Source of the DNA: Alloalcanivorax gelatiniphagus | GTDB taxonomy: Bacteria; Pseudomonadota; Gammaproteobacteria; Pseudomonadales; Alcanivoracaceae | Direction of reading: 5' to 3' | Length of the DNA stretch: 64,000 nucleotides | Assembly (NCBI RefSeq): GCF_005938655.1 | Contig: NZ_VCQT01000045.1 | Span: 1-64,000 of the forward strand | Program-made: the position numbers and the translations under genes | The notes under the pieces: generated by a model | What the model saw: the letters and a program-made list of their open reading frames with translations, nothing else | Databases searched by the model: none | What the model was told of the DNA's origin: nothing | In this document: positions 47,655 through 56,322 of the stretch, one piece after another | How positions within the stretch are numbered: the stretch's first letter is position 1 | Layout: each line of letters opens with the position of its first letter

Positions 47655-48218
47655 TCAGGCGGTTTTTGCCGCCAGATTGCGCGGCGGGCCCGGGTATCCG
47701 GTGGTCCGACCCGCCTCCGGGGTGACGTACCAGGCCATCATCAGCGGCTGGGTAAGGCCCTTGAAGGCGAGGCGGGCGAAGCCGCCGTCGTTGTCGGCCC
47801 AGGCGGTCAGGGTGGCGCGCAGCTGTTCCGGGTCCTGGTCGGCGAAGTGCGCCCAGGTACCGGTGAGCCACCAGCGGGCGGCGCCCAGTTGCAGCAGATC
47901 AAGCAGTTGGAACAGTTGGCCACGGGCGCCGTCGGAGCCGCCGGCCAGCAGCCGGTCGAAGGCGGCCAGGGCCTGGTCCGGGCCGGCGCCGGGCACCGCT
48001 TCCAGGCCGCCGGCCAGCAGCGGCGCCATCAGCGGCCGCAGCAGCTCCAGGTCTTTCTGGCGCAGGTATTCGAAGCCGGAGGCCGGGCCCGGGTCACCGC
48101 TGCAGCCGGTGAGCAGCCCGGCGCCGCCGGCGCCCAGGGTCAGGGCGGCACCGCCCCAGAACCCCAGTTTCAGGAAGCCACGGCGGCTGACGCCGCCGGA
48201 GAGAGAGGCCTGTGTCAT
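47655..48218 (-). CDS. Tat-exported small subunit, gluconate dehydrogenase subunit 3-like
   Basis: 187 residues. A twin-arginine signal SRRGFLKLG at residues 11-19 and a hydrophobic stretch end in LLTGC, so it may be a Tat-exported lipoprotein. The remainder is helical, of the kind found beside GMC dehydrogenase subunits in gluconate 2-dehydrogenase complexes. In those complexes the small subunit's Tat signal carries the GMC subunit across the membrane. It lies directly before the GMC gene here. Confidence 0.72.
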   Translation of the reverse strand: MTQASLSGGVSRRGFLKLGFWGGAALTLGAGGAGLLTGCSGDPGPASGFEYLRQKDLELLRPLMAPLLAGGLEAVPGAGPDQALAAFDRLLAGGSDGARGQLFQLLDLLQLGAARWWLTGTWAHFADQDPEQLRATLTAWADNDGGFARLAFKGLTQPLMMAWYVTPEAGRTTGYPGPPRNLAAKTA

Positions 48219-48265
48219 GGCATCACCCTTGTTCTTGTTGTTGTCGCGCGGTCGCGGGCGGCCGC

Positions 48266-49708
48266 TTACTTGAGCATGAATTTATAGACTAGCTTGTGCA
48301 TGCCCCGGCCATAGGGCGGCAGGATGTGCTTGGTGGCGTTCATCTTGCCCTTCTTGTAGACGCCCTTGGCCTTGGAGAAGGTCAGGAAACCCTCCGGCCC
48401 GTGGTAATGGCCCATGCCCGACGGGCCGATGCCGCCGAACGGAATGTCGTCCACGCCCACCTGGGTGATGGTGTCGTTGAGGCAGACACCGCCGGCGTGG
48501 GTGTTGCGCAGCACGTGGTCGCCGTTGTCGCTGTTCCAGTCGAAGTAGTACAGCGCCAGCGGCCGGGGCCGGTCGTTGACGTAGTCCAGGGCGTCGTCGA
48601 GGGTCTTGTAGGGCACCACCAGCATCAGCGGGCCGAAGATCTCGTCGCTGGCGATCTTCATGTCGTCGTTGACGTCCAGCACCAGGGTATGGGGAATCTT
48701 GCGGCTGCCGGTGAGGTCCTCGTTGGCCGGGTTGATCTCGACGATGCGCGCGCCCTTTTCACGGGCGTCGTCCAGATAGCCGCGCAGGCGCTGGTACTGG
48801 CGCTCGTTGATGATGCTGGTGTAATCCGGGTTGTCGCGCAGGGTCGGATAGAGCTGGTTGATCTGCGCGGTCCAGGCGTCCACGAATTCGTCCACCCGTT
48901 GTTCCGGGCAGAGAATGTAGTCCGGCGCCACGCAGGTCTGGCCGCTGTTCAGGCACTTGCCGAAGGCGATGCGCTCGGCGGCGTCCTTCATGGGAAAGTC
49001 CTGGCCGATGATGCAGGGGCTCTTGCCGCCCAGTTCCAGGGTTACCGGGGTCAGGTTCTCGGCGGCGGCGCGCATGATGTGCCGGCCCACCGAGGTGGAG
49101 CCGGTGAACAGCAGATGGTCGAACGCCAGGGTGGAGAAGGCCGCGCCCACGTCCACCTCGCCGTTGATCACCGCCACCTGGTCCTCGTCGAAGGTCTGGC
49201 CAATCAGCTCCTCCAGCAGGGCGCCGGTGCGTGGCGTGGACTCGCTCATCTTGATCATCACCCGGTTGCCGGCGGCCAGCGCCGACAGCAACGGGCCGAT
49301 GGCCAGATAGAGCGGGTAGTTCCAGGGCACGATGATGCCCACCACGCCCAGGGGCTGGTATTCCACCCACACCTTGCCGGGCCATTGGGCGGCGCCCACC
49401 TTGCGCTTGGACGGCTTCATCCATTTACGCAGGTGTTTGGCGTTGTACTTGATGCCTTCCACGCTGGTGAGCAGTTCCGCCAGCTTGGTTTCGTCGGCGG
49501 AGCGGTTGCCGAAGTCGGCGTTGAGCGCCGCGATCCAGGCGTCCATGTTGTCCAGCAACATGGGCTTGAGGCGCTGGATATGCTCGGCGCGCTGCTCCGC
49601 GGAGGGAAAGGGATGTTGTCGACAGGCACTCTTCTGCGCATCGAAAATCCGCTTCATGCGTTCGATGTGAGCCTGGCCGGTTTGGAATTCTTTTATCTCG
49701 GCGACCAT
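48266..49708 (-). CDS. Aldehyde dehydrogenase (coniferyl/long-chain aldehyde type)
   Basis: 480 residues. NAD-dependent aldehyde dehydrogenase with ELGGKSP, nucleophile in NSGQTCVAPDY, and the early PWNYPLYL block. Overall form (short N-terminus, hydrophobic C-terminus HKLVYKFMLK) is like CalB and fatty aldehyde dehydrogenases. It is first of the operon with the Tat protein and GMC oxidoreductase, so alcohol to aldehyde to acid oxidation is likely. GGAGG lies before the ATG. Divergent from a TetR gene. Confidence 0.92.
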   Translation of the reverse strand: MVAEIKEFQTGQAHIERMKRIFDAQKSACRQHPFPSAEQRAEHIQRLKPMLLDNMDAWIAALNADFGNRSADETKLAELLTSVEGIKYNAKHLRKWMKPSKRKVGAAQWPGKVWVEYQPLGVVGIIVPWNYPLYLAIGPLLSALAAGNRVMIKMSESTPRTGALLEELIGQTFDEDQVAVINGEVDVGAAFSTLAFDHLLFTGSTSVGRHIMRAAAENLTPVTLELGGKSPCIIGQDFPMKDAAERIAFGKCLNSGQTCVAPDYILCPEQRVDEFVDAWTAQINQLYPTLRDNPDYTSIINERQYQRLRGYLDDAREKGARIVEINPANEDLTGSRKIPHTLVLDVNDDMKIASDEIFGPLMLVVPYKTLDDALDYVNDRPRPLALYYFDWNSDNGDHVLRNTHAGGVCLNDTITQVGVDDIPFGGIGPSGMGHYHGPEGFLTFSKAKGVYKKGKMNATKHILPPYGRGMHKLVYKFMLK

Positions 49709-49749
49709 AATGCGCCTCCCTGGACGATGATGAGACTGCTCCCGATCTT

Positions 49750-49765
49750 TAGAGTAATTACTCTA
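49750..49765. promoter_or_regulatory. Perfect 16-bp palindrome, TetR operator candidate
   Basis: TAGAGTAATTACTCTA lies 41 bases before the aldehyde dehydrogenase start and 65 bases before the tetR start. A site so placed can control both directions. Confidence 0.75.
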
Positions 49766-49830
49766 GGGGTCAATACGCGATGCGTTAAAGCGGTTGTCTC
49801 CGCCCTGTTTATCCGCCAAATTGGCCCGTT

Positions 49831-50523
49831 ATGACCGATACCAAGACGCGCATCCTGGATACCGCCCTGCGCCTGTTCAACCGGCAGGGGGAACGCAACG
49901 TCACCACCAATCACATCGCCGGGGAGCTGGGCATCAGCCCGGGCAACCTCTATTACCACTACCGCAACAAGACCGCCATCGTGGCGGCCCTGTTCGACCG
50001 CTATCAGGCCCATCTGCGTACCCTGCTCACGGTGCCGGCGGGGCCGCTGCAGTGGGAAGACAAGATGCGCTACTTCGAGGGCATCCTGGAGTCCATGTGG
50101 GAGGGCCGTTTTCTGCATCGTGATCTGGCCCATTTTCTCCATCAGGACCCGGCCCTGCGTGAGCGCTACAAGGTGTTCGTGGAAGACAGTCTGGCCCGGG
50201 GCCTGGAAATCTACCGGCGCCTGCGCGACAGCGGCCTGATCGAGGCCAGCGACGAGGAGCTGCGGGCGCTGCTGGTCAACACCTGGGTGCTGGCGGCCTC
50301 CTGGTCCGGCTTTACCCATGGCCTGAACCCGGACATCGCCGGCGACGAGACCCTGGACCGGCGCCTGCTGCGCCAGGGCATCTATCAGATCATCTGCCTT
50401 GAGGCCCCGTTCCTGCGCGGCGAGGCGCTGCGCCACCTGGACACCATCAAGAGTGAGTATCGGATCGACGAGACCGCGCTGGACCGCCTGTTCGGCGCCG
50501 CCGGTCGGGTACGCCCGGAGTGA
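49831..50523 (+). CDS. TetR/AcrR family regulator
   Basis: 230 residues. The helix-turn-helix (TRILDTALRLFNRQGERNVTTNHIAGELGISPGNLYYHYRNKTAIVAALF) is followed by a domain typical of the TetR_C family annotated with fatty-acid/alkane regulators. It is divergent from the alcohol/aldehyde oxidation operon and shares a 122-bp intergenic region with a perfect palindrome. A transporter-like gene overlaps its stop by four bases (GTGA). Confidence 0.9.
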   Translation: MTDTKTRILDTALRLFNRQGERNVTTNHIAGELGISPGNLYYHYRNKTAIVAALFDRYQAHLRTLLTVPAGPLQWEDKMRYFEGILESMWEGRFLHRDLAHFLHQDPALRERYKVFVEDSLARGLEIYRRLRDSGLIEASDEELRALLVNTWVLAASWSGFTHGLNPDIAGDETLDRRLLRQGIYQIICLEAPFLRGEALRHLDTIKSEYRIDETALDRLFGAAGRVRPE

Positions 50524-51854
50524 GCGGCGCCGACAGGAAAAGCCCGGCGTGGGTGCTGCGCTCGCTGTTCGCCTGGTTGGCGCTGGTGGCCGCGGTGTTG
50601 TTGCCGCTGCCCGGCGCCGGCCCGGTGGCGGCGCTGGCGGTGACCGTCGCCATGCTGCTGGGCTGGCGGGATCTGCGGCCGGTGGCGCGCATGCTGCTGT
50701 TGCTGATGCTGGCGGCGGGTCTGGCCGCCGCGGTGCTGGAACCCCAGGCCCTGCGCGAGGGCGTGCGCAACATGGCGGTGCTGATCGGGCTGATTATTTC
50801 GGTGATCCTGCTGTCGGCGGTGCTGAGCCGTTCCCGGGATCTGGCGCGGCTTTCCTCAAGCCTGTTCGGCGGCCGCCCGCTGACCCGCTACTACAGCCTG
50901 ACCTTTGGCACCGCCTTTCTGTCGATCCCGCTCAACTTCGGTGCCGTGGGCGTGGTCGCCGCCCTGGTCGCCGACCGCATCAACAGCCGGGGCCATTCCG
51001 AGCGCACCCGCAATGCGGCCCGCGCCACCCTGCGCGGCTTCGCCGCCGCGCCCCTGTGTTCGCCGCTGTCGATCTCGGTGGCGGTGGTGCTGACCTTCCT
51101 GCCCGGCCTGCAAGGCTGGCAATTGATCGGCATGGGGTTGCCGGTGGCGGTGCTGTTCCTGCTCGCCGGCGCCCTGTTCCGCGAGCCGGAGCCGGCGGCC
51201 ATCGGCGACGAAGCGGAGACCCACAGCGCGGGTGCCGGCCCCTGGCTGCGCTTCACCGGGCTGATCGGCGTGATCTGCGCCGGCACCCTGACGCTCAGCG
51301 CCGGCGCCGGCCTCAGCTATCCCCGGGCGGTCACGTTGAGCTGTCTGGCGGTGGTGGTGGCCGGCCTGGCGTGGGCCTGGTGGCGCGGTGAACGCACCGC
51401 CCCGCCGTCGCTGGCGCCGGCTTCCAATGAGCTGGTGATCGTGGGTGCCTCCGCCTTTCTCGGCGCGCTGGTCAGCGCCCTGGCGGAACACCACCTCAGC
51501 GCCGGCCTGGCCTTGCCCGGCTGGGGCTACCCGCTGGCGGCGCTGCTGGTGCCCTGGGTGTTCTATGCCGCCGGCATGGCGGGCTTCAACCCGATTCTCA
51601 CCGGCACCCTGGTGGGCGCCCTGCTGGGGCCGATCTGGCCGCCGTCGGCGATCCAGGCGCTGGGCCTGTCGATGGTGTGCGGCTGGGCGATGACCGGGGT
51701 GAGCACTCCCTATGCGGCCAACGTGCTGCTGCTGGAACGCTTCACCGGTTACCCGGCCTGGCGCACCGCGGTGCTTTGGAACCGGGCCCTGGCGATCACC
51801 GTGATGCTGGGCGGCGGCGTGCTCGCCGCCCTGCTCACCCTGCTGCTGGTGTAG
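50520..51854 (+). CDS. Polytopic inner membrane transporter-like protein
   Basis: 444 residues, start GTG overlapping the TetR stop. At least ten hydrophobic segments spread over the whole length. Two halves each have a Gly/Pro-rich re-entrant-like stretch (SIPLNFGAVGVVAALVADRIN; GMAGFNPILTGTLVGALLGPIWP), an arrangement found in ion-transporter superfamily carriers. I do not recognise the family exactly. Coupling to the TetR gene suggests regulation with the alcohol oxidation operon. Its end overlaps the convergent hydrolase gene by 20 bases. Confidence 0.7.
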   Translation: MSGADRKSPAWVLRSLFAWLALVAAVLLPLPGAGPVAALAVTVAMLLGWRDLRPVARMLLLLMLAAGLAAAVLEPQALREGVRNMAVLIGLIISVILLSAVLSRSRDLARLSSSLFGGRPLTRYYSLTFGTAFLSIPLNFGAVGVVAALVADRINSRGHSERTRNAARATLRGFAAAPLCSPLSISVAVVLTFLPGLQGWQLIGMGLPVAVLFLLAGALFREPEPAAIGDEAETHSAGAGPWLRFTGLIGVICAGTLTLSAGAGLSYPRAVTLSCLAVVVAGLAWAWWRGERTAPPSLAPASNELVIVGASAFLGALVSALAEHHLSAGLALPGWGYPLAALLVPWVFYAAGMAGFNPILTGTLVGALLGPIWPPSAIQALGLSMVCGWAMTGVSTPYAANVLLLERFTGYPAWRTAVLWNRALAITVMLGGGVLAALLTLLLV

Positions 51855-52860
51855 CGCCGGTGGTGACCCGGCCGCCGGTGAGCCCGGCGGCGAACGCGGT
51901 CAGACGCCGCTCCAGCCAGTAGTCCGGATGGCGGGGGCTGCCGGTGATGAACCCCACATGGCCGCCCTGGGGGCTCAGCTCCAGGGTCACGCCGGGGCCC
52001 AGATCCTCCCGGGCGGGCAGCACCGCCGTGGTCATGAACGGATCGTCCTCGGCCTGGATCATCAGGGTCGGTGTGCGGATCGCCGCCAGCCGGGAACCGG
52101 CGGAGCACTCGGCGTAGTAATGGGCGGCGTCGCGGAAGCCGTACAGCGGCGCGATCACCTGATCATCGAACTGCCAGAATGAGCGGATGCCTTTCAGGTT
52201 CAGGGCCGCCAGCCGCCGGGCCTGATCCGGCGCCACCTTTTGCAGATGGCGGTGCTGACGTTGCAGGTTGTCGAGCAGCGCCTTGATCAGGTGGCGCCGG
52301 TACAGCCGCGACAGGCCCCGGTCCATGCGATCCGCGCACACCGCCAGGTTCAGCGGCGTGCAGACACTCACCGCCGCGCTCAGGGTGCCGCTGTCACGGC
52401 GCGCCAGCCAGTTGAGCAGACGGCTGCCGCCCAGGGACACGCCGATGGCCAGCAGCGGGCCGTGCCGGTCCTCGGCGCGCAGGTGGCGGAACACCGCGTC
52501 CAGGTCGTCGGTCTCGCCGGCGTGGTAGCTCAGGGCGGTGTCGTTGGGGGCGGCGGCGCCCCGGGAATTGATCGCCACCGAGGCGATGCCCGCCGCCGCC
52601 AGCCGCGCCTGGGTGCCCCGGATATAGTGGGAATCGCTGCAACCGGACAGGCCGTGCAGCAGCACCACGCGCAGGTCACCGGCTTGCGGTTCCGGGCCGG
52701 CCCGGTCCAGCAGCAGGTGGTCGCCGTCGTCCAGCGTCAGCGTCTCGCGGCGCCGGGACAGATGGTCGGCGCGCCGCACCAGCGGCCCCCACAGGGTCTG
52801 CAGATGCGGCGAGCGCAACCAGGGCGGCGCGCGAAACGGCGCCTCGACGATTTCGGCCAT
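51835..52860 (-). CDS. YheT-like alpha/beta hydrolase
   Basis: 341 residues of the YheT/embryogenesis-associated EMB8 group. It begins FRAPPWLRSPHLQTLWGPLVRR. LLHGLSGCSDSHYIRG follows, then the nucleophile elbow GVSLGGSRLLNWL and C-terminal PTLMIQAEDDPFM and SPQGGHVGFI supplying Asp and His. Short-chain esterase activity is likely. Overlaps the convergent transporter gene by 20 bases. Confidence 0.9.
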   Translation of the reverse strand: MAEIVEAPFRAPPWLRSPHLQTLWGPLVRRADHLSRRRETLTLDDGDHLLLDRAGPEPQAGDLRVVLLHGLSGCSDSHYIRGTQARLAAAGIASVAINSRGAAAPNDTALSYHAGETDDLDAVFRHLRAEDRHGPLLAIGVSLGGSRLLNWLARRDSGTLSAAVSVCTPLNLAVCADRMDRGLSRLYRRHLIKALLDNLQRQHRHLQKVAPDQARRLAALNLKGIRSFWQFDDQVIAPLYGFRDAAHYYAECSAGSRLAAIRTPTLMIQAEDDPFMTTAVLPAREDLGPGVTLELSPQGGHVGFITGSPRHPDYWLERRLTAFAAGLTGGRVTTGATPAAG

Positions 52861-52966
52861 CGACGGTGTTCCTTATCCCGGCAAGATTGGGGGGCGGTTA
52901 TGGTAGCCTTTAGCGCCGGCCGCGTCCGCTTTGCCCACAGATCCTATCAGCCCCCGGGGGGAATCC

Positions 52967-53689
52967 ATGAGCCGCCGTTTTTTCGATGATCAGCCGTTCA
53001 CCGCCCAGCAGGCCGTGGCCCTGGGCGCCGGTCCCAGCCATCACATCGGCAAGGTGCTGCGCATGGCCCCGGGCGAGGCGGTGACCCTGTTCAACGGCGA
53101 GGGCGGCGAATGGTCGGCGGTGCTGGAGGAGGTGGGCAAGAAGGCGGTGGTCGCCCGCCCCCTGGAATTCACCGACATCGACCGGGCCGGCCCCTTGCCG
53201 GTGACCCTTGGGCTGCCGCTGATCAAGGGCGACCGCATGGACTACGCCCTGCAGAAAGCCACCGAACTGGGGGTGGCGGCGATCCGGGTGCTGGACACCG
53301 AGCGCACCGAGGTGCGGCTCAAGGGCGAGCGGGCGGCGAAAAAGGCGGAGCACTGGCGGCAGGTGGTGATCAGCGCCTGCGAGCAGTGCGGGCTGAACCG
53401 GCCGCCGCCGGTGGATGGCCCGCTGCCGCTGGAGACGTTTCTGGCCGAGGCCCGGGGGCTGGCGCTGATCGCCCACCCCGGCGAGGCGCCGCTGGCGGCA
53501 AGCGCACTGCGCGACGCCGAGGCGGTGACCCTGTTGACCGGCCCTGAAGGGGGCTTTTCCGACCCGGAACTGGAGGCCGCCCGGGACGCCGGATTCCTGC
53601 CATTTGCACTGGGTGAACGGGTACTGCGGGCGGAAACCGCGCCTGTGGCCTTGTTGGCGTCCCTGTGGGCGGTACGGGCCCTGGCCTGA
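52967..53689 (+). CDS. rsmE: 16S rRNA (uracil1498-N3)-methyltransferase
   Basis: Methylates U1498 of 16S rRNA. 240 residues from the ATG at 52967, with GGGGGAA before it. The N-terminal PUA-like domain includes HHIGKVLRM. The SPOUT methyltransferase domain includes GLPLIKGDRMDYALQKATELGV, ISACEQCGLNRPP, LLTGPEGGFSDPELEAA and LGERVLRAETAPVALL, forming the SAM-binding knot. Followed by a clear terminator. Confidence 0.95.
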   Translation: MSRRFFDDQPFTAQQAVALGAGPSHHIGKVLRMAPGEAVTLFNGEGGEWSAVLEEVGKKAVVARPLEFTDIDRAGPLPVTLGLPLIKGDRMDYALQKATELGVAAIRVLDTERTEVRLKGERAAKKAEHWRQVVISACEQCGLNRPPPVDGPLPLETFLAEARGLALIAHPGEAPLAASALRDAEAVTLLTGPEGGFSDPELEAARDAGFLPFALGERVLRAETAPVALLASLWAVRALA

Positions 53690-53743
53690 GTGCCTAGTGC
53701 TGGTGCGCGCCGGGAGCGGTGCGCGCCAATTGGGGGACGCGGC

Positions 53744-53770
53744 ACCTACCCGTGGGTAGGTTATTTTTTT
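53744..53770 (+). terminator. Intrinsic terminator of rsmE
   Basis: CCTACC pairs with GGTAGG (stem extendable) around a tight CGTG loop and is followed by TTATTTTTTT. It lies 55 bp after the rsmE stop. Confidence 0.85.
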
Positions 53771-53883
53771 GGCGCTTTTGTTTAACCCCTTGTCCCGCCA
53801 GGGCTTTGCCGCCGTGGCACGCTTTTTGATCCCTTCTCCAGCGCGCGCATCTGGTCGCGTATTTCCATGCTGGAGAAATTCCA

Positions 53884-55593
53884 ATGTTGAATACCAAAGT
53901 TTGGCTTGTCCCGGCTTTGCTGGGGGGGATGCTGGCGGGCTGTGGGGGCTCCGACAGCGATCATCACGGCGGCGACCCGGCGGCCGAGGCCGAGTCCTTT
54001 CACTATGTGGAAGGCACCATTGCCCAGGCCCGCGCGGCGCTGGGGGCCGGTGAACTGACCTGTGAGGAACTGGTTCAGGGTTATCTGGACCGGATCCAGG
54101 CCTACGACCGCCAGGGCCCCAGTCTGCAGAGCGTGATCGCGGTGAACCCCTACGCCCTGGATCAGGCCCGGGATCTGGACGAACGCTACGCGATGGACGG
54201 CTTCCAGGGCCCGCTGCACTGCGTCACGGTGCTGCTCAAGGACAACTTCGATACCTTCGACATGCCCACCACCGCCGGTGGCCTGGCGCTGGAAACCAGC
54301 CAGCCGCCGGATGATGCCTTCAGCGTGGCCCGGCTGCGCGATGCCGGCGCCATCATTATCGGCAAGGCCAATCTGGACGAATACGCCTTCGGCTTCCGGG
54401 GCAGCAGCTCCGTGGGTGGCCAGGTGCGCAACGCCTACGATCCCAGCAAGGGCCCGGGTGGTTCTTCCTCGGGCACCGGTTCCTCCATCGCCGCCAGCTT
54501 CGCCATGGTCGGCACCGGCTCCGACACCGGCGGCTCGATCCGCGTGCCGTCCAGCCTGCACGGCCTGGTGGGCATCCGCCCGAGTCTGCGGCTGATCAGC
54601 CAGGACGGCATCGTGCCCCTGGCCCACTGGCAGGATACCGGCGGCCCCATGTGCCGCACCGTGGAAGACTGCGCCCTGACCCTGGGCGCCATGGTCGGCT
54701 ACGACCCGGGGACTTCTTCCGGCCAGCGTTTCCGCTTCGATCACGACGCGGACCTGATGGCCAGCCCGTTCGAATACCAGCTCGCCACCCTGGCGCCGTC
54801 CAGCTACACCAAGTACCTGGACAGTGCCGCCCTGAAGGGCGCGCGCATCGGTGTGGTTCGGGATCTGTTCGGTGACGGCCAGGGCGAGAACGCCGAGGTG
54901 CAGCGCGTGATCGAAGTAGCCCTGGATCGGATGCGCGCCGCCGGCGCCACCGTGGAGGACGTGACCATCCCGGATCTGAGCACCGTTCTCAGCGACTATC
55001 GCAGCGTGTCCCGCTATGAGTTCAAAACCAACCTGACCGAGTATCTGGCGTCCTGGCCGTCCACCACCGACGGGCACCCGCGCTCCTTTGACGAGGTCTA
55101 TCAGAGCGGTGGCTATGAGGAACGCAATGCCGGCACCTTCGCGTTCTATGACAGCGCCGGCACGGATCTGGAAAACAACGCGGACTACCTGAAAAACATC
55201 AACGAGCGTCCGGACTATGTGCGCCAGCGTTTTCTGGCCGCCCTGGAAAACATCGACGCCAGTGGCCGGTCCGCCGGGGAACCCTACGACGTGCTGCTCT
55301 ACCCCTCGGTGCTGAGCCTGGCCCCGGACGTGGGCGGCTCCCCCAGCGCCGGCAGCAACAACCGGCTCAGCCCGTTCTCAGGCTTCCCGGCGCTGTCCAT
55401 GCCGGCGGGCATGGCGGACACCGACCCGGCACTGCCGGTGGGCATGGAAATGCTGGCCCGGGAGTTCGACGAGGGCACTCTGATCAAACTGGCCTACGCC
55501 TATCAAGAGCTGGCCAAGCCCCGTCAGGCGCCCACCTTTACGCCGGAGTTGGAAGAACAGCCGGTATCGGCGGTGACGTCGCTGATCCACTGA
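53884..55593 (+). CDS. Amidase-signature lipoprotein
   Basis: 569 residues. A lipoprotein signal ends MLAGC (Cys20), followed by an acidic/His linker, so the enzyme should face the periplasm or cell surface. The amidase-signature triad is present: Lys119 in LLKDNFD, cis-Ser in GGSSSGTGSS and Ser218 in GSDTGGSIR. Family members hydrolyse amides; the substrate is unknown. CTGGAGAAA lies before the ATG. It has no operon partner. Confidence 0.9.
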   Translation: MLNTKVWLVPALLGGMLAGCGGSDSDHHGGDPAAEAESFHYVEGTIAQARAALGAGELTCEELVQGYLDRIQAYDRQGPSLQSVIAVNPYALDQARDLDERYAMDGFQGPLHCVTVLLKDNFDTFDMPTTAGGLALETSQPPDDAFSVARLRDAGAIIIGKANLDEYAFGFRGSSSVGGQVRNAYDPSKGPGGSSSGTGSSIAASFAMVGTGSDTGGSIRVPSSLHGLVGIRPSLRLISQDGIVPLAHWQDTGGPMCRTVEDCALTLGAMVGYDPGTSSGQRFRFDHDADLMASPFEYQLATLAPSSYTKYLDSAALKGARIGVVRDLFGDGQGENAEVQRVIEVALDRMRAAGATVEDVTIPDLSTVLSDYRSVSRYEFKTNLTEYLASWPSTTDGHPRSFDEVYQSGGYEERNAGTFAFYDSAGTDLENNADYLKNINERPDYVRQRFLAALENIDASGRSAGEPYDVLLYPSVLSLAPDVGGSPSAGSNNRLSPFSGFPALSMPAGMADTDPALPVGMEMLAREFDEGTLIKLAYAYQELAKPRQAPTFTPELEEQPVSAVTSLIH

Positions 55594-55629
55594 TCCATCG
55601 CGGTTAGCCGTGTCGGGCGGCGCCGGTGC

Positions 55630-56178
55630 TCAGCCGGCGCTGCCCTGCTTTTCCATCATGTCGGCCTGCAGAATTTCGATCCAGTAGCCGTCCGGGTCCT
55701 TGATAAAGGCCAGGCCCTTCATGCGGCCGTCGTCCGGCTTCTTAACGAACTCCACCCGCAGTTTTTCGAACCGTTCCGCGGCGGCGTAAACATCCGGCAC
55801 CGTGATGCCGATATGGCCGAAGCCCTGGGGTTCATCGTTGCCATTGTGATAGCGGAAATCCCCATCCTCCTCGGTGCCCCAGTTATGGGTCAGCTCCAGC
55901 ATCGCCTCGCGGCTGAAGGTGTAGGTGAGACGCTTGGCGTCGTCCTCGGGCACCTCGGTGGCCTCGGTGTCGTTCAGATAGGTGAGGAAATAGAGGGTGA
56001 ACTTTGCTTCCGGAAAGTCCAGCTTGCGGATCAGACGCATACCCAGCACCCGGGTATAGAAATCCAGGCTGGTGGCCGGGTCCTTGATGCGCAGCATGGT
56101 CTGGTTGAACAGGTAGGACTGGGTTTCGCGGTCCGGCTTGTCGCACAGGCCGGGGGCGGATTCGAAATGGCGGGGCAT
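55630..56178 (-). CDS. gloA: Lactoylglutathione lyase (glyoxalase I)
   Basis: Converts the hemithioacetal of methylglyoxal and glutathione to S-lactoylglutathione. 182 residues from the ATG at 56178 with GAGGAAG before it. It is the longer type (N-terminal extension plus [21 protein letters not shown]), which in other bacteria and eukaryotes is zinc-dependent. Metal ligands fall in [10 protein letters not shown] and [11 protein letters not shown]. The C-terminal block is [16 protein letters not shown]. Confidence 0.95.
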   Translation of the reverse strand: MPRHFESAPGLCDKPDRETQSYLFNQTMLRIKDPATSLDFYTRVLGMRLIRKLDFPEAKFTLYFLTYLNDTEATEVPEDDAKRLTYTFSREAMLELTHNWGTEEDGDFRYHNGNDEPQGFGHIGITVPDVYAAAERFEKLRVEFVKKPDDGRMKGLAFIKDPDGYWIEILQADMMEKQGSAG

Positions 56179-56322
56179 GGCTACTTCCTCTTCGGGGTCG
56201 CGGGGGGTCATGGTAAAGAACGCGGCGTTTGATGAGTCTGGCGGAAAGTGATTTTCACGGCGACCAGAGTCTGTATGTGAGTGCTTGCTTACATTGGGAA
56301 AATGTTTAGATTTTGCTGAAAA

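Noticed and set aside
53815-53830. TGGCACGCTTTTTGAT upstream of the amidase, sigma-54-like
   Set aside because: The -12 GC is replaced by GA, a critical position; kept out of the feature list.
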